From positions 1-41,046 of the forward strand of contig CADAPW010000010.1 of NCBI GenBank assembly GCA_902789915.1: 41,046 bases of DNA, written 5' to 3'. Origin of the DNA: an uncultured Bacteroidia bacterium (GTDB taxonomy: Bacteria; Bacteroidota; Bacteroidia; Bacteroidales; F082). Under the pieces are notes generated by a model that saw only the letters and a list, made by a program, of their open reading frames with translations, was not told the DNA's origin and did not search any database. The translations under genes and the position numbers were made by a program. This document shows, one piece after another, positions 40,651 through 41,046 of this stretch (position 1 is the stretch's first letter; every line of letters begins with the position of its first letter).

Positions 40651-41046
40651 ATGCTCCCCACAACCCTCCATACATACACGTTCCCTTCTGCAAATCGAAA
40701 TGCGGCTACTGCGGTTTCTATTCACTACCTTCGTTGAAGCTGAAAAATCGGTTTTTGGAGGCATTGAAGGCGGAAATCATAGTACGAAAAGACTACCTCA
40801 TGCGTGGGAGATTGCGGATCAAGCCCGCACTGACGTCCACGCATATTGATGGTCACGACGATTCCATCAACACCGTCTATTTCGGTGGCGGCACGCCTTC
40901 GCTGCTCTCCATTGACGAAATCGGCGACATCCTCCACCTTATTAAAAATACGTATGTCGTTTCCGAAAACGCCGAAATCACCCTTGAGGCCAACCCCGAC
41001 ACCTTATCCTTGGAATATCTCAAAGCGTTGCACGACTTGGGCATTA
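40651..41046 (+). CDS. hemW: HemW-like radical SAM protein, partial, 5' frame uncertain
   Basis: Continues past the window. A radical SAM protein of the coproporphyrinogen III oxidase-like (HemW, haem chaperone) family. The iron-sulfur motif CKSKCGYCGFYS follows YIHVPF, and downstream are VYFGGGTPSLLSIDEIGDIL and ITLEANPDTLSLEYL. The coding frame (CCA TAC ATA CAC at 40668) has no usual start codon upstream; the ATG at 40651 is one frame off, so a single-base change near 40660-40670 is suspected, or an unusual start. Between KDYL and the GGGTPS motif, 45 bp (15 codons) of palindromic repeat are inserted in frame (40800-40844). Confidence 0.82.
40800..40844. repeat. Palindromic 45-bp repeat inserted in frame in hemW
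   Basis: Outer arms ATGCGTGG (40800-40807) and CCACGCAT (40837-40844). Inner arms TGCGG (40813) and CCGCA (40825-40829) around ATCAAGC. Translated it reads MRGRLRIKPALTSTH, close to the GLRIKSAMT-like peptides produced by dispersed palindromic repeats in many bacterial genomes. Confidence 0.7.

Overview
The window reads as Bacteroidales (Bacteroidota) chromosome interrupted by a 22.6-kb integrated element. The lineage call rests on repeated promoters of the Bacteroidota type (TTG/TTTG, about 19 nt, then TAnnTTTG), on a DUF5686 outer-membrane protein, DUF6266 proteins and DUF6371-type primase, and on a LytTR two-component system of the usual Bacteroidales form.

Left chromosomal flank (1-10162): leuS (3' part cut off by the window), an ORF6N-domain protein, ruvB, a frameshifted SPOR-like secreted protein, a frameshifted D-2-hydroxyacid dehydrogenase translationally coupled to ridA, then an operon of an FtsB/DivIC-type septum protein, a DUF5686 outer-membrane protein and the ApbE flavinyltransferase, closed by a strong terminator.

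Integrated element (10163-32770): bounded by a 14-bp direct repeat, GTACTCCCGCAGGG, whose right copy is the 3' end of tRNA-Lys(CUU). From left to right it carries a tyrosine integrase, an unknown 446-aa protein, two small helix-turn-helix proteins, a RecA/AAA_25 ATPase and a zinc-finger/TOPRIM primase, with a palindromic iteron-like array between the last two. Next comes a structured, probably untranslated region with its own promoter. It is followed by a seven-gene DNA phosphorothioation (Dnd) operon: dndC, dndD, dndE, a PLD-nuclease/helicase restriction protein, a 67-aa protein, a second SMC-like ATPase with a zinc hook, and a Dnd-associated protein with a helix-turn-helix-like tail. No dndA or dndB is present. 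Beyond the operon are two GC-rich apparently gene-free blocks flanking a cytoplasmic S1/P1-nuclease/phospholipase-C-like protein, another HTH protein, a large nested inverted repeat, four tandem DUF6266 paralogues, a cluster of long hairpins and a possible small RNA. Candidate integrase arm sites (CACGCCAAAA repeats) lie near both ends. I see no relaxase or conjugation genes.

Right flank (32771-41046): tRNA-Lys, then a six-gene minus-strand operon encoding a MacAB-TolC-like efflux system (the TolC gene is frameshifted) and a LytS/LytR-type histidine kinase and regulator, then aqpZ, then the start of hemW, which carries an in-frame 45-bp palindromic insertion.

The most interesting parts are the unusual Dnd defence operon and its structured leader, the iteron-like palindrome in the replication module, the DUF6266 array, the hairpin-rich right end, and the nuclease-like insert in LeuRS. 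Three chromosomal genes (and possibly the hemW start) are frameshifted by what look like small internal deletions, so either real decay or an assembly problem must be considered.
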